DNA from: an uncultured Flavonifractor sp.
GTDB lineage: Bacteria > Bacillota > Clostridia > Oscillospirales > Oscillospiraceae
Direction of reading: 5' to 3'
Assembly (NCBI GenBank): GCA_910585415.1
Contig: CAJUDT010000029.1
Coordinates: forward strand, 1 to 24,075
DNA: 24,075 nucleotides
The notes below the pieces were generated by a model. It worked only from the letters and a program-made list of their open reading frames with translations. It ran no database searches and was not told the origin of the DNA. How positions within the stretch are numbered: the first letter of the stretch is position 1; every line of letters begins with the position of its first letter. The position numbers and the translations under genes are program-made. This document shows positions 6,616 to 15,305 of the stretch, piece after piece.

Positions 6616-9600
6616 ATGAGCATACGCAAACGGCTCATCGCCGCCCTGTTGGCGGTGTGTCTGGTGGCTGGGCTGCTCCCCGCCGCCGGAGCGGCGGGCA
6701 CATCCGCCGGAACCAGTTCGGTCAAGGGCAGCATTTCTGCCACCCTGCGCATGGACTACGACCAGAACCTGAATGAACTGGAGCAGCGGAAGATTCAGGC
6801 GACACTGACCAAGGACGGTAAAGAAGTCGTCTCTGTTCCTTTATATAAGGAGCAGGATACTTCCCGGTATCAGGTTTCCATGCGCAACCGCGACGGCGGC
6901 CCGCTGGGAAACGATGCCTGGCCGGCGTACATCGACCTGACCATAGAGGACCTGGAACCCGGCACATATACCCTGAAGCTCACGGGTGAGGGGTATGTGA
7001 CCTATACGAAAGAGCTAAAACTGAGCGAGTACAGCCTCCATGTAACTCTGGGTACCGGAGACGCCACCCTTTCCCTGGGCGACGTGAACGGGGACGGGAA
7101 AATTGATACAAAGGACCAGGAGGCCCTTTCTGAAAAGCTGGGCTCGGAGGTACCGTCCGACTTGGAGAAATACGACCTCAACGGCGACGGCACCATTGAC
7201 ATTGTAGATTTGGCCTACATCACCCGCCAGCTGAACGCGGCGAAGAACGAAGGCGATGCTGTTTTAGAGACGGTCCTGCTGGCCCCTCCTTTGGACGAAC
7301 GGAGCTCGGAGGCGGAGCTGGGATTGAGCGGTACTGAGTTGTTCGAGGGTACCTTGGCCGGAATGATGGCAGGGTCCGCCGCCAAGTTCCACAATGATAA
7401 GGGCACACCCGTCAGCGAAAATTCGCCTCTGACAATTCCCGTCATTTTGACTACCGCTGTCGAGACTGGGCAGCTGCAAATTGTCACACCGGACCAGACG
7501 GGCGAGATTCTCAAAGGCACCGTCACGGTAATGGACGAGAAGGGAAATGAGGAAGAGTATCCCTTTGACAACAGCCTGCCCGAGGGTATCCATGGCATCA
7601 CCCGGACGCCGGGGACCAATGTGATTACCATTTCTCTGGGCAAGCGGGTTGCGGTGAAGAAAATCACCGTCTCCGTCACAAAGACCGAGGGCGGAGATTT
7701 TGCCATCGTGGAGAGCATCCAGTTTTTGAAGGACATTGTCCCTGAAAACCCGGTGGCGCCCAACAGCACCATTCGGGGCCTCACCGCTGAGGCCGGACGG
7801 CAGCGGGTAACGCTCGCCTGGACCGCCCTGCCCAACGTTTCCGGGTACAAGGTGAGCTACCGCCCCGCCAACCAGGACAACGCCCAGTGGCAGGACCAGA
7901 GGACGGGGACCAATCGGGTTGAAATCTCCGGCTTGGAGGACCCGGTACCCTATGAGTTCACCGTGACCCCCATCGACGGGGCCTGGGAGGGCAAGCCCTC
8001 CGCTCCGGTGCTGGCCACACCCCTGCCCGGCGGACGGCCGGACGCGCCGGATATGGTCAGCATCACCGCTCTGGACGGGGCTTTAAGCATCTCCTGGAAA
8101 ACCAACAAGGACGCCTCCTATTATGAGGTGTACTACACCACCCAGAAGGATGCCCCCACCTCCAGCTATACCCAGGCCGGCGGGACCCTCACCGAGCCCC
8201 GGCTGCTGCTGGAAAACCTGACCAACGGCACAGACTATTATATCTATGTTGTCGCAGGCAACGACCTGGGCAAGAGCGGCCCCTCTCAAATTCACAAGGG
8301 AACCCCCAAGGCGGTAGACTACTCCTGGCCGAAGGGCATCCCTGAAAATGCTCTGAAGTATAGTAATAGTGATAATAATGTTATTGAAAAGGTCTATCTG
8401 ACCGATCCCAACAACGTTTCGCCCAGTTCCTATACTGAAACTAACCAGTTTAATGAGAAAAATATGGCCGATGGGAACCTGAAAACCCATTGGACCTCCC
8501 ACTCTTACGGAGACGGCAACTGGTGGGACAACAAGCAGGTGCAGTGTATCTTCAAGGAGCCCCAGGATTTGAGCGCGGTTATCTGGATTCCCCGTCTGGA
8601 CGGCAGCTACCCCAGCAACCTGCGGACTTACACCATTACCGTGTGGACAGACGGACAGGATATAAACGGTGCTGGTACGGTAATCGTCCCCAACCCCTTG
8701 CAGGAAGGGGCCACAGGCAACGTAAACGAGTGGCCCGGTGTGAAGGGGAATCCCGTAGAGAACCGCTTTGCCGTGCTTCCCTTTGAGCCGGTAAAGAATG
8801 TGAAGAAAATCGCCATCACCATTGAGCAGGTGGGCTATACCGCTGTGAGTCTGGCGGAAATCTGCTTCCTGCCCTATGATGAGGGGAAGCAGCTGGATAA
8901 GGAAATCAGCAGCCTCTTTACCAATGAGCTGTGTACTGAGTTGAGGGGCGGCGTGACTGAGACGGAAATCGACGAGCTGGAACAGCGCCTGAAGACGGAA
9001 AGCGTCTATTACCTCTACCCCGAAACGATGCAGGATGAACTGGCCCTCGCCCGTGAACTGCTGAAAAATGAGAACTCCGGTGTGGTGATTGAGGGCATCG
9101 AGTCCCGCGACACCAGCCAGGACAGCAAGTACCAGCAGGGCGGCAGCGGCCTCCAGCCCTTGGGCGCAGCGGCCAAGGCGGGACAGGAGATTACGGTCTA
9201 TGCCGCCGGCATTCCCGCTGGTGAGACGGTTACCCTCTACGCCACCCAGTTCAACGCCGAGGCGTCCACTTGGCAGGCGAAGATTGGTACTCTGCAAAAC
9301 GGCCGGAATGTGCTCACAGTGCCTCAGATTGGCTCTTCCACCACCACGCAGCGGGGCGGCAGCCTCTACCTGACCTACGGCGGCAAGAACCCTGACGGTA
9401 TCAAGCTCCACGTGCGCCGGGCGGTGGATATCCCCATGCTGGATGTGGCCGATTGGTATAGTGAGGAGAATAGCGAAGCCACACTGAGAGAACGCATCCG
9501 GACCTATGTGGTAGAGCTGAACGCCTATGTGGGGAAGCAGGGGATTACCAGCAGCAACAGCCTCACCAACTGCCTGAATGTCACCGAGATTTCCACACCG

Positions 9601-11664
9601 ACGGTACTGCTCTCTCTGCCCGCGGCGGCGGTGGCGGGGGCCAACAGCACCAATCAAAAGACTGTGGAAGGACAGGTCGAGACGATTTACAACAGTATTT
9701 TGGCTTGGGAGGATGTCATGCACATCTGCAAGACAACCCAGGGTATCGACAACACCTACAAAAAGAACGATATGTACTCCCGCCAGAATATCCGCTGTAT
9801 GACCATGTTCTCCGGCGCCTTCATGTACGCGGCGGGGAACCATATTGGTATCGGCTACGGCTCCTGCGGCGGCATGGTGACTGGCCGTCCCATCTCTCAG
9901 CTGAACGGGGAGCCGGCCAACAGCCTCTTTGGCTGGGGCATTGCCCACGAGATTGGCCACAACATGGATAAGCTGGGCCGGGCGGAGATTACCAATAACA
10001 TCTACTCGCTGATGGTCCAGACCTACGACGGAGAGAACAACATCCTCAAGTCCCGCCTGGAAACCAGCAATAAATACGAGCAAATCTTCAACAAAACGGC
10101 CCAGGGCTACCCTGGCGCGTCGAATAACGTGTTTGTGCAGCTGGGCATGTACTGGCAGCTCCACTTGGCCTATGACGGCGCGAAGGGGGATGAACATGGC
10201 CCCATGTGGTTCTTTAACCAGTTCTTCAAGGACTGGAAGGCGGGCACGTATTACAAAGAGTTCCCCAACGCCTCCTATGACGAGAAGGTAGCCCTCACCG
10301 CCGCCGGTGTGACCGGAAAGAACCTGAATGAATTTTTCCTGCGCTGGGGTATGACCCTCAGCGGCGAGGTCCAGACCAAGCTGGCCACCTACGCCAAGGA
10401 GGACCGGGCCATCTGGTATCTCAGCGACGAGAGCCGCCGGGAGCGCCTGAATGGGACGGCGAATGCCACCGGCTCGGTGGCGGTGAGCGCCAAGCTCAAC
10501 GGTGAAAATGAAATCGTGCTGACCATTACCCCCACGATTTCGGGCAAGATTCAGGGCTATGAAATCCGCCGCAATGGCGAAACCATCGCCTTTACCTCCG
10601 AGACCACTTACACCGACAACGTGGGCGCGGCCAACCACCGGACTTATGAATACACGGTTACAGCCTACGACATTTTGGGCAAGCAGGTGGCCGAGGGCAA
10701 GAGCGGTCAGGTCCGGGTGGCCTACGATGATTTGGTGGATACAAGCGCCTACACGGTGAAGCGCAGCGAGAACGGCGATGTGGTGTTCACCTTCGACAAA
10801 CCCACCCCCGTCACCGGCATGAAACTCGAAGCCAGTCCCGCCAGCGGAAGCTATAAGGTCACCATTGAGGCCGAGTTCACAGACGGCGAGAGCGGTAATA
10901 CGGAGGTGCGGACAGCGACAGCCCGCTCGGGAGATTTCAGCACCGGAAATCTGGCTGAGGACAGTACAGAGTATCTGGCCTACTTCCGCAAGCCGGGCGC
11001 AGAGACAGACGACGCCCGTATCTGGACCTATGACGCCAGGACCGTCACCATAACCGGCATTCCCTCCGATATGCCGTTGACTCAAGTCCGGCTGGTCAGC
11101 TACGCCGGGGACGATATCGACTTCTATGGCAGCAGCCTCACCTATGAGGGCGGCACGCTCGTACCGGCTGCCGGCTGTGTGGGCCGTCTGGCCTCTGAGC
11201 TGGACGTAGGCGACCGGATACTGCCCGCAGGCACCTTGGTGGTGGTAGGCACCTACCGGGGCGACCCTGTGTTCTGTACCATCAAAATCAAGGGCCGGTT
11301 TGTTGCGGACCCCGTGAAGGATAACGATGCCTCCGAGGAGGAGACAGAGGACCGCTACATCAGCGGAGACACCTATCTCTTTGCGGAGATTCCCGCCGAC
11401 GGCGCGGTCAGCGACATTGAAAACGGTATCTTCGTCTTTGTACCCAACGTCCAGCAGGAGGCGGAGCTCCAGGGCAAGGGAGAACACGACCCCAGCAACT
11501 GTTCCGGCGTCAACCTCCTGCCCAGCCAGATACAGGCGGAGATTGCCCGTACCGACGACCCCAACGACTCCAGCAGCCAGCACACCACCGCCGCCACCCT
11601 TTGGATTCACACACCCGGCGGTGAGGACCTGCCCCAGATTCAATTTACCACGGAGGAACCATGA
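6616..11664 (+). CDS. Secreted M60-family metallopeptidase with dockerin-like, FN3 and F5/8-type-C-like modules
   Basis: The chosen start gives 1682 residues with a clear signal peptide (MSIRKRLIAALLAVCLVAG, ending in AGAAG), preceded by AAAGAAAGGAAG. A longer open frame from 6427 runs through the promoter and is unlikely. A beta-rich domain occupies about 35-150. A dockerin-like pair of calcium loops follows, DVNGDGKID (156-164) and DLNGDGTID (187-195). Two FN3 domains lie at about 380-465 and 477-567, and an F5/8-type-C or CBM32-like domain at about 578-755. The M60 peptidase (about 830-1260) has HEIGH at 1111-1115 and E1124, matching HExxHx8E. FN3-like and unassigned beta domains end the protein. 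M60 enzymes are known to cleave O-glycosylated mucin-type proteins. The substrate here is inferred. There is no LPxTG, SLH or C-terminal membrane anchor. Confidence 0.9.
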   Translation: MSIRKRLIAALLAVCLVAGLLPAAGAAGTSAGTSSVKGSISATLRMDYDQNLNELEQRKIQATLTKDGKEVVSVPLYKEQDTSRYQVSMRNRDGGPLGNDAWPAYIDLTIEDLEPGTYTLKLTGEGYVTYTKELKLSEYSLHVTLGTGDATLSLGDVNGDGKIDTKDQEALSEKLGSEVPSDLEKYDLNGDGTIDIVDLAYITRQLNAAKNEGDAVLETVLLAPPLDERSSEAELGLSGTELFEGTLAGMMAGSAAKFHNDKGTPVSENSPLTIPVILTTAVETGQLQIVTPDQTGEILKGTVTVMDEKGNEEEYPFDNSLPEGIHGITRTPGTNVITISLGKRVAVKKITVSVTKTEGGDFAIVESIQFLKDIVPENPVAPNSTIRGLTAEAGRQRVTLAWTALPNVSGYKVSYRPANQDNAQWQDQRTGTNRVEISGLEDPVPYEFTVTPIDGAWEGKPSAPVLATPLPGGRPDAPDMVSITALDGALSISWKTNKDASYYEVYYTTQKDAPTSSYTQAGGTLTEPRLLLENLTNGTDYYIYVVAGNDLGKSGPSQIHKGTPKAVDYSWPKGIPENALKYSNSDNNVIEKVYLTDPNNVSPSSYTETNQFNEKNMADGNLKTHWTSHSYGDGNWWDNKQVQCIFKEPQDLSAVIWIPRLDGSYPSNLRTYTITVWTDGQDINGAGTVIVPNPLQEGATGNVNEWPGVKGNPVENRFAVLPFEPVKNVKKIAITIEQVGYTAVSLAEICFLPYDEGKQLDKEISSLFTNELCTELRGGVTETEIDELEQRLKTESVYYLYPETMQDELALARELLKNENSGVVIEGIESRDTSQDSKYQQGGSGLQPLGAAAKAGQEITVYAAGIPAGETVTLYATQFNAEASTWQAKIGTLQNGRNVLTVPQIGSSTTTQRGGSLYLTYGGKNPDGIKLHVRRAVDIPMLDVADWYSEENSEATLRERIRTYVVELNAYVGKQGITSSNSLTNCLNVTEISTPTVLLSLPAAAVAGANSTNQKTVEGQVETIYNSILAWEDVMHICKTTQGIDNTYKKNDMYSRQNIRCMTMFSGAFMYAAGNHIGIGYGSCGGMVTGRPISQLNGEPANSLFGWGIAHEIGHNMDKLGRAEITNNIYSLMVQTYDGENNILKSRLETSNKYEQIFNKTAQGYPGASNNVFVQLGMYWQLHLAYDGAKGDEHGPMWFFNQFFKDWKAGTYYKEFPNASYDEKVALTAAGVTGKNLNEFFLRWGMTLSGEVQTKLATYAKEDRAIWYLSDESRRERLNGTANATGSVAVSAKLNGENEIVLTITPTISGKIQGYEIRRNGETIAFTSETTYTDNVGAANHRTYEYTVTAYDILGKQVAEGKSGQVRVAYDDLVDTSAYTVKRSENGDVVFTFDKPTPVTGMKLEASPASGSYKVTIEAEFTDGESGNTEVRTATARSGDFSTGNLAEDSTEYLAYFRKPGAETDDARIWTYDARTVTITGIPSDMPLTQVRLVSYAGDDIDFYGSSLTYEGGTLVPAAGCVGRLASELDVGDRILPAGTLVVVGTYRGDPVFCTIKIKGRFVADPVKDNDASEEETEDRYISGDTYLFAEIPADGAVSDIENGIFVFVPNVQQEAELQGKGEHDPSNCSGVNLLPSQIQAEIARTDDPNDSSSQHTTAATLWIHTPGGEDLPQIQFTTEEP

Positions 11665-13034
11665 AACATAAGCTGATTACCTGTGTACTGGCCTTGTGCC
11701 TGATGCTGAACGTCCTTCCGGCGGCCTCTGCCGCCGGGGGGCCCAGCCTGAGCTATACCACGGACGGCTCCAATGCCGCCCTGCTGAGTGTGGAAAACCT
11801 GGACGGACGGGTTTACGGCGCACAGCTGGAGCTGGAGCTGGACGGGGAGTACCGCGATGTTGATTTTGTCCCCCGTGATAACTCCGCCTATGCTCCGGCG
11901 TGCCGGACAGAGATTTCCGGCGGAAAAACCACCGTGTATGTCTATCTGGCCCCGGACAGCAGTGCGCCCCTGGGCGGGAGCGGTCAGGCCGCTTTGGGCA
12001 CCCTGCGGGTGGACGGACGGCTGACCCTGCCCAATACGGCCACACTGACCCTCCTGGACCGGGATTTGCGGCCCTATGACGGGGCGGACCATGAAGCTGT
12101 GAGTCTGCGCCGCGCGGGAGGGAGCTCCTCAGGCGGCGGCTCCAGCAACGGTTCCGGGAACTCCAGCAGCGCAGGGAGCGATTCGGTCCGTGTCAGCGGC
12201 GCGGAGCACGGTGACGTACGCATCCGCCCCAGCCGTCCCAGCCGTGGGGATACCGTGACCATCACCGTCACCCCCGACCGGGGGTATGTGCTGGACCGTC
12301 TGACCGTGGTGGACAAGGACGGGGACCGGCTGGACCTCCGGCAGGTGACCGGCAAGGACCAGGATGACGGGACCGAGGTATATACCTTTACCATGCCCCG
12401 GGGCGAGGTTGAGGTACGGGCCGTGTTTGCCCTGGAGGAAGAAGAGACGCCCGACGTGCCCGGCAACATCTGGGACCCGCTTCCCTTCACCGACGTGGAG
12501 GAAAGCGCCTGGTACTGGGAGGCGGTGGCCTATGCCTACCACAAGGGCCTGATGAATGGCACCGGCCCCCAGCGCTTCAGCCCGGAGGCCATAACCACCC
12601 GCGGGATGATTGTGACCATCCTCTACCGCCTGGAGGGGAGCCCCGCCGCCAGCCTGTCCCGCTTCCGGGACGTAGTTGAGGGGCAGTACTATTCCAGCGC
12701 GGTGGCCTGGGCCGCCGCCAACGGCGTGGTGGAGGGGTACAGCGACGGCCGCTTTGGCCCCGACGACCCCATTACGCGGGAGCAGATGGCGGTGATTCTC
12801 TCCCGGTACGCCCAGTATAAGCGCTACAACACCGGCGCGCGGGTGAGCCTGTCCACCTACGGCGACGCGGCGCAGGTGTCCCCCTACGCCCTGGAGGCCA
12901 TGCAGTGGGCGCGGGCGGAGGGCCTGATTACCGGCACCGACGCCAACCTGCTCCTGCCCGGCGGAAACGCCACGCGGGTGCAGATTGCCGCGATTCTCAT
13001 GCGCTTTTGTGAAAACATCGCGCAGCCCCAGTAA
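11661..13034 (+). CDS. SLH-anchored surface protein with a cohesin-like N-terminal domain
   Basis: This 457-residue secreted protein has a signal peptide (about 1-25, ending ASAAG). A beta domain follows at about 28-150. Its pattern (VYGAQLELEL, then TTVYVYLAPDS, then QAALGTLRVDG, then TATLTLLDRDLRPYDG) resembles cohesin folds. A Ser/Gly linker spans 153-175. A B-repeat-like module (about 180-257) contains the typical GYVLDRLTVVDKDGDRL. Three S-layer homology repeats lie at about 275-325, 333-385 and 397-452. SLH repeats attach proteins non-covalently to secondary wall polymer. Its ATG overlaps the stop of the peptidase gene (ATGA, 11661-11664), so the two are coupled and probably act together. 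The SLH call is firm. The cohesin call rests on pattern resemblance only. Confidence 0.9.
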   Translation: MKHKLITCVLALCLMLNVLPAASAAGGPSLSYTTDGSNAALLSVENLDGRVYGAQLELELDGEYRDVDFVPRDNSAYAPACRTEISGGKTTVYVYLAPDSSAPLGGSGQAALGTLRVDGRLTLPNTATLTLLDRDLRPYDGADHEAVSLRRAGGSSSGGGSSNGSGNSSSAGSDSVRVSGAEHGDVRIRPSRPSRGDTVTITVTPDRGYVLDRLTVVDKDGDRLDLRQVTGKDQDDGTEVYTFTMPRGEVEVRAVFALEEEETPDVPGNIWDPLPFTDVEESAWYWEAVAYAYHKGLMNGTGPQRFSPEAITTRGMIVTILYRLEGSPAASLSRFRDVVEGQYYSSAVAWAAANGVVEGYSDGRFGPDDPITREQMAVILSRYAQYKRYNTGARVSLSTYGDAAQVSPYALEAMQWARAEGLITGTDANLLLPGGNATRVQIAAILMRFCENIAQPQ

Positions 13035-13044
13035 GAAACCATGT

Positions 13045-13081
13045 GCCCCCGTTCTGCGGAGCCTGTTCGCAGAACGGGGGC
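13045..13081. terminator. Perfect 14-bp stem-loop between convergent genes
   Basis: Positions 13045-13058 (GCCCCCGTTCTGCG) pair perfectly with 13068-13081 around a 9-nt loop. It sits 10 nt after the SLH gene and 17 nt from the end of the convergent S1 gene, where a shared terminator is expected. Neither strand has a T-run after the stem, so it may act as an mRNA 3'-end stabiliser or a weak, factor-assisted terminator. Confidence 0.6.
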
Positions 13082-13098
13082 GCTGTATGCAGGCCCAA

Positions 13099-14034
13099 TC
13101 ATCCGAAAAAAACTGTCTCAGCCCCCAGGCGGGAACAGCCGGCGGGGGCGTACTTCCACTGCTCCAGGCGTCCCCCGGTGATGAAATACGTCAAGGGCGG
13201 CGGGCCGGGGAGCGGCGGAAGCCTGTCGATGGCCAGCAATTTAATTTTCATCCGGTCGGGGAGAATGGCCTTCAAATAGACCGAGACGCGGTCCCCTTCC
13301 TCCAGGCCCGGCTTGACCTCCGCCAGACCGGAGAGGTTGGGGGCCAGCTCCACGAAGGCCCCGTACTCCTTCAGCCCCCGGACGATGCCGGGCACCGTCA
13401 TGCCGGCCTGAAACCGCCCGGCGTTCTCGGCCCAGGTGCCCAGCAGCTCCTTATGGGTGAGGTACACCCGCTTGGCCTCCCGGTCCAAATCCAGCACCAC
13501 GGCATAAATGTCCTGCCCCACGGAGAAGCGGGCGGAGGGGTGGGGGATGCGGGAGACGGAGATGTTTTCAATGCCGATCATGGAGGGCACGCCGCAGCCT
13601 ATGTCCACAAAGGCCCCAAAGGGCTCCAGGTGGGTGACCCGGACGGGGAGGACCTGTCCGGGGGAGAGGCTGTCCAGCAGAGCGGCCTGGGCCAGCTCCT
13701 GGGCCCGCCGCCGGGAGAGAATGGGACAGAGATGGCCCTCCCGTTCCTCCAGGGCCTCCACGGTAAAGCACACCGGGCGCCCCACCCGGGAGAGGATGGC
13801 GATGTCCCGGGTGGAGCCGTCGGCAATGCCCAGGGCGGTTTCCGTCCGGGGCATGTAGCCCCGAAAGGGGCCCACGTCTACCCAGAGGCCGTGCTCCGGG
13901 CCGCACAGGATGGCGGAGCCCTCCAAAATCACCTCCTGCTCCATGGCCCGCCGGAGGGCGGCGGGGGAGGCGCACAGCGCCTGGTTGTTTGGTGTATCAA
14001 GCAAGTGCCCTTCGGGCCGATAGCACTTCGTCAA
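13099..14034 (-). CDS. S1-domain RNA-binding protein
   Basis: This is a 311-residue protein with three S1-like OB-fold segments, at about 36-95 (divergent), 124-198 (VLPVRVTHLEPFGAFVDIG) and 209-270 (VPGIVRGLKEYGAFVEL). It presumably binds RNA or ribosomes. No catalytic domain is visible, and I do not recognise a named gene. The open frame extends upstream to 14433, but that part is antisense to rsmD and its promoter. The TTG at 14034 is the best start: AAAGGA sits 9 nt before it, and the protein then begins with TKCYRPEGHLLDTP, a coding-like N-terminus. It is transcribed divergently from rsmD and converges on the SLH gene. The C-terminal tail (YFITGGRLEQWKYAPAG) is not part of an S1 fold. 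Confidence 0.8.
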   Translation of the reverse strand: MTKCYRPEGHLLDTPNNQALCASPAALRRAMEQEVILEGSAILCGPEHGLWVDVGPFRGYMPRTETALGIADGSTRDIAILSRVGRPVCFTVEALEEREGHLCPILSRRRAQELAQAALLDSLSPGQVLPVRVTHLEPFGAFVDIGCGVPSMIGIENISVSRIPHPSARFSVGQDIYAVVLDLDREAKRVYLTHKELLGTWAENAGRFQAGMTVPGIVRGLKEYGAFVELAPNLSGLAEVKPGLEEGDRVSVYLKAILPDRMKIKLLAIDRLPPLPGPPPLTYFITGGRLEQWKYAPAGCSRLGAETVFFG

Positions 14035-14107
14035 AGTGACCAATCCTTTCCGTGTTCCTTGGGGATTTTTTCTGGATAGACTACTATATGCGCCGGGGGA
14101 GCTTGAA

Positions 14108-14136
14108 TTGACAGGGGAATCCGGGGAATTTATAAT
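14108..14136 (+). promoter_or_regulatory. Perfect-consensus sigma-A promoter of the rsmD-coaD operon
   Basis: TTGACA (14108-14113), a 17-nt spacer and TATAAT (14131-14136) match the vegetative consensus at every position. Transcription should begin near 14143. It lies in the 201-bp divergent gap between the S1 gene and rsmD. For the S1 gene only a weak TATAGT with no good -35 box is visible on the other strand. Confidence 0.85.
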
Positions 14137-14147
14137 AAGAGCGGACC

Positions 14148-14206
14148 GCAGGGGGCCTCCGCGCCTCTCCAGGGTAGCTGTCCGGCAGCGGAGGGACGCG
14201 CCCTGC
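14148..14206 (+). promoter_or_regulatory. Structured 5' leader of the rsmD transcript
   Basis: Two nested perfect stems occupy the start of the predicted transcript. GCAGGG (14148-14153) pairs with CCCTGC (14201-14206), and inside it CCTCCGC (14156-14162) pairs with GCGGAGG (14188-14194). The apical part (14163-14187) is about 25 nt. No U-tract follows, so a terminator is unlikely. A 5' stabilising hairpin or a regulatory fold is possible. Confidence 0.45.
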
Positions 14207-14235
14207 ACAGCCCAAACATGGAAAGGAAGTATGGC

Positions 14236-14781
14236 ATGAGAGTGATTACCGGCACGGCACGGGGCCGCAGGCTCAAGGAGCTCCCCGGTCTGGCGACCCG
14301 CCCCACCACAGATAAGGTGAAGGAGTCCCTGTTTAACATCGTCCAGTTTGACATTGAGGGCCGAAAAGTGCTGGACCTCTTCGGCGGCACCGGACAGCTG
14401 GGCATTGAGGCCCTGTCCCGGGGGGCGGAGCATGTGACCTTTGTGGACCTGTCCAAGGCCGCGGCGGGCGTGATACGGGAAAATGTCAAGGTGTGCGGCT
14501 TTTCCGAGCGGGCCCAGGTGCTCCAGGGGGACGCGCTGGCCTTCCTGAGCGGGTGCCGGGAGAAGTTCGGACTGGTCTTTCTGGACCCCCCTTACGAGAG
14601 CGGTCTATTGGAAAAAACCCTGGAGACCATCGCCGCGATTGACATTATGGCCGGAAATGGTATAATAGTGTGCGAAAGCGCCGTTGAGCGGGAGCTGCCG
14701 GCGCTGGACGCACCCTACGAAAAAGGGCGGGAGTACCGCTACGGCAAAATTAAAATCACCCTGTACCGCCGGAACGTGTAG
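14236..14781 (+). CDS. rsmD: 16S rRNA (guanine(966)-N(2))-methyltransferase RsmD
   Basis: The gene encodes a 181-residue SAM-dependent methyltransferase that modifies G966 of 16S rRNA during small-subunit assembly. The N-terminus RVITGTARGRRLKELPG is typical of the family. The SAM-binding motif LDLFGGTGQLGIEALSRG lies at about 46-63, and the catalytic motif DPPY at 117-120. An in-frame ATG at 14218 exists, but GGAAAGGAAG (14220-14229) is a well-placed ribosome site for the ATG at 14236, which also gives the usual family start. It leads a three-gene operon with coaD (23-nt gap), a pairing common in bacteria. The assignment is secure. Confidence 0.95.
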   Translation: MRVITGTARGRRLKELPGLATRPTTDKVKESLFNIVQFDIEGRKVLDLFGGTGQLGIEALSRGAEHVTFVDLSKAAAGVIRENVKVCGFSERAQVLQGDALAFLSGCREKFGLVFLDPPYESGLLEKTLETIAAIDIMAGNGIIVCESAVERELPALDAPYEKGREYRYGKIKITLYRRNV

Positions 14782-14804
14782 GCGCGCAGGCAAGGATGTG
14801 AGCG

Positions 14805-15305
14805 ATGGTGAAAACCGCCATCTACCCTGGAAGTTTTGACCCCATCACCCTGGGGCATTTGAATATCATCAAGCGGGCTGCGGTGTGCTTTGACCGGCTG
14901 ATTGTCTGCGTGATGGTGAACTCGGAGAAGGTCAACAGCGGACTGTTTCGGCCGGAGGAGCGGGCGGAGCTGATTCGCCGGGTGGTGTCCAAGCTGCCCA
15001 ACGTGGAGGTGGACTGCTCAGATACCCTGCTGGCGGAGTACGCCCGGCAGAGGAGGGCCTGTACCCTGGTGAAGGGCCTGCGGGCGGTGTCCGACTATGA
15101 AAACGAGCTGCAAATGGCCCTCATCAACCGCAAAATCAACCCCCGGCTGGAGACGATGTTTCTCCCCTCCAGCGCCAAGTATACCTACGTGAGCTCCAGT
15201 GTGGTCAAGGAGATGGCCCGCTACGGGGCGGATTTGAGCGATTTCCTCCCCCGGGAGATTATCGCGGACGTGAACGAAAAAGTAAACGGCAGGAGGGAAC
15301 ACTGA
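14805..15305 (+). CDS. coaD: Phosphopantetheine adenylyltransferase
   Basis: This enzyme transfers AMP from ATP to 4'-phosphopantetheine, giving dephospho-CoA in the fourth step of coenzyme A synthesis. The 166 residues fit the family. The nucleotidyltransferase motif GSFDPITLGH (9-18) contains the TxGH signature. KGLRAVSDYENELQMA (90-105) and the SSSVVKE motif (130-136) are also characteristic. The ribosome site is AAGGATG. Its TGA overlaps the ATG of the next gene by one base at 15305, so the two are translationally coupled. Confidence 0.97.
   Translation: MVKTAIYPGSFDPITLGHLNIIKRAAVCFDRLIVCVMVNSEKVNSGLFRPEERAELIRRVVSKLPNVEVDCSDTLLAEYARQRRACTLVKGLRAVSDYENELQMALINRKINPRLETMFLPSSAKYTYVSSSVVKEMARYGADLSDFLPREIIADVNEKVNGRREH

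Noticed and set aside
8083..11643. 1186-codon open frame antisense to the M60 gene
   Set aside because: It mirrors the codon bias of the GC-rich gene on the plus strand, has low-complexity Gly/Val/His-rich protein content, no recognisable domain and no good ribosome site.
14035..14433. N-terminal extension of the S1 protein to 14433
   Set aside because: It is antisense to the rsmD promoter, leader and coding start, and its translation does not look like an S1 protein.
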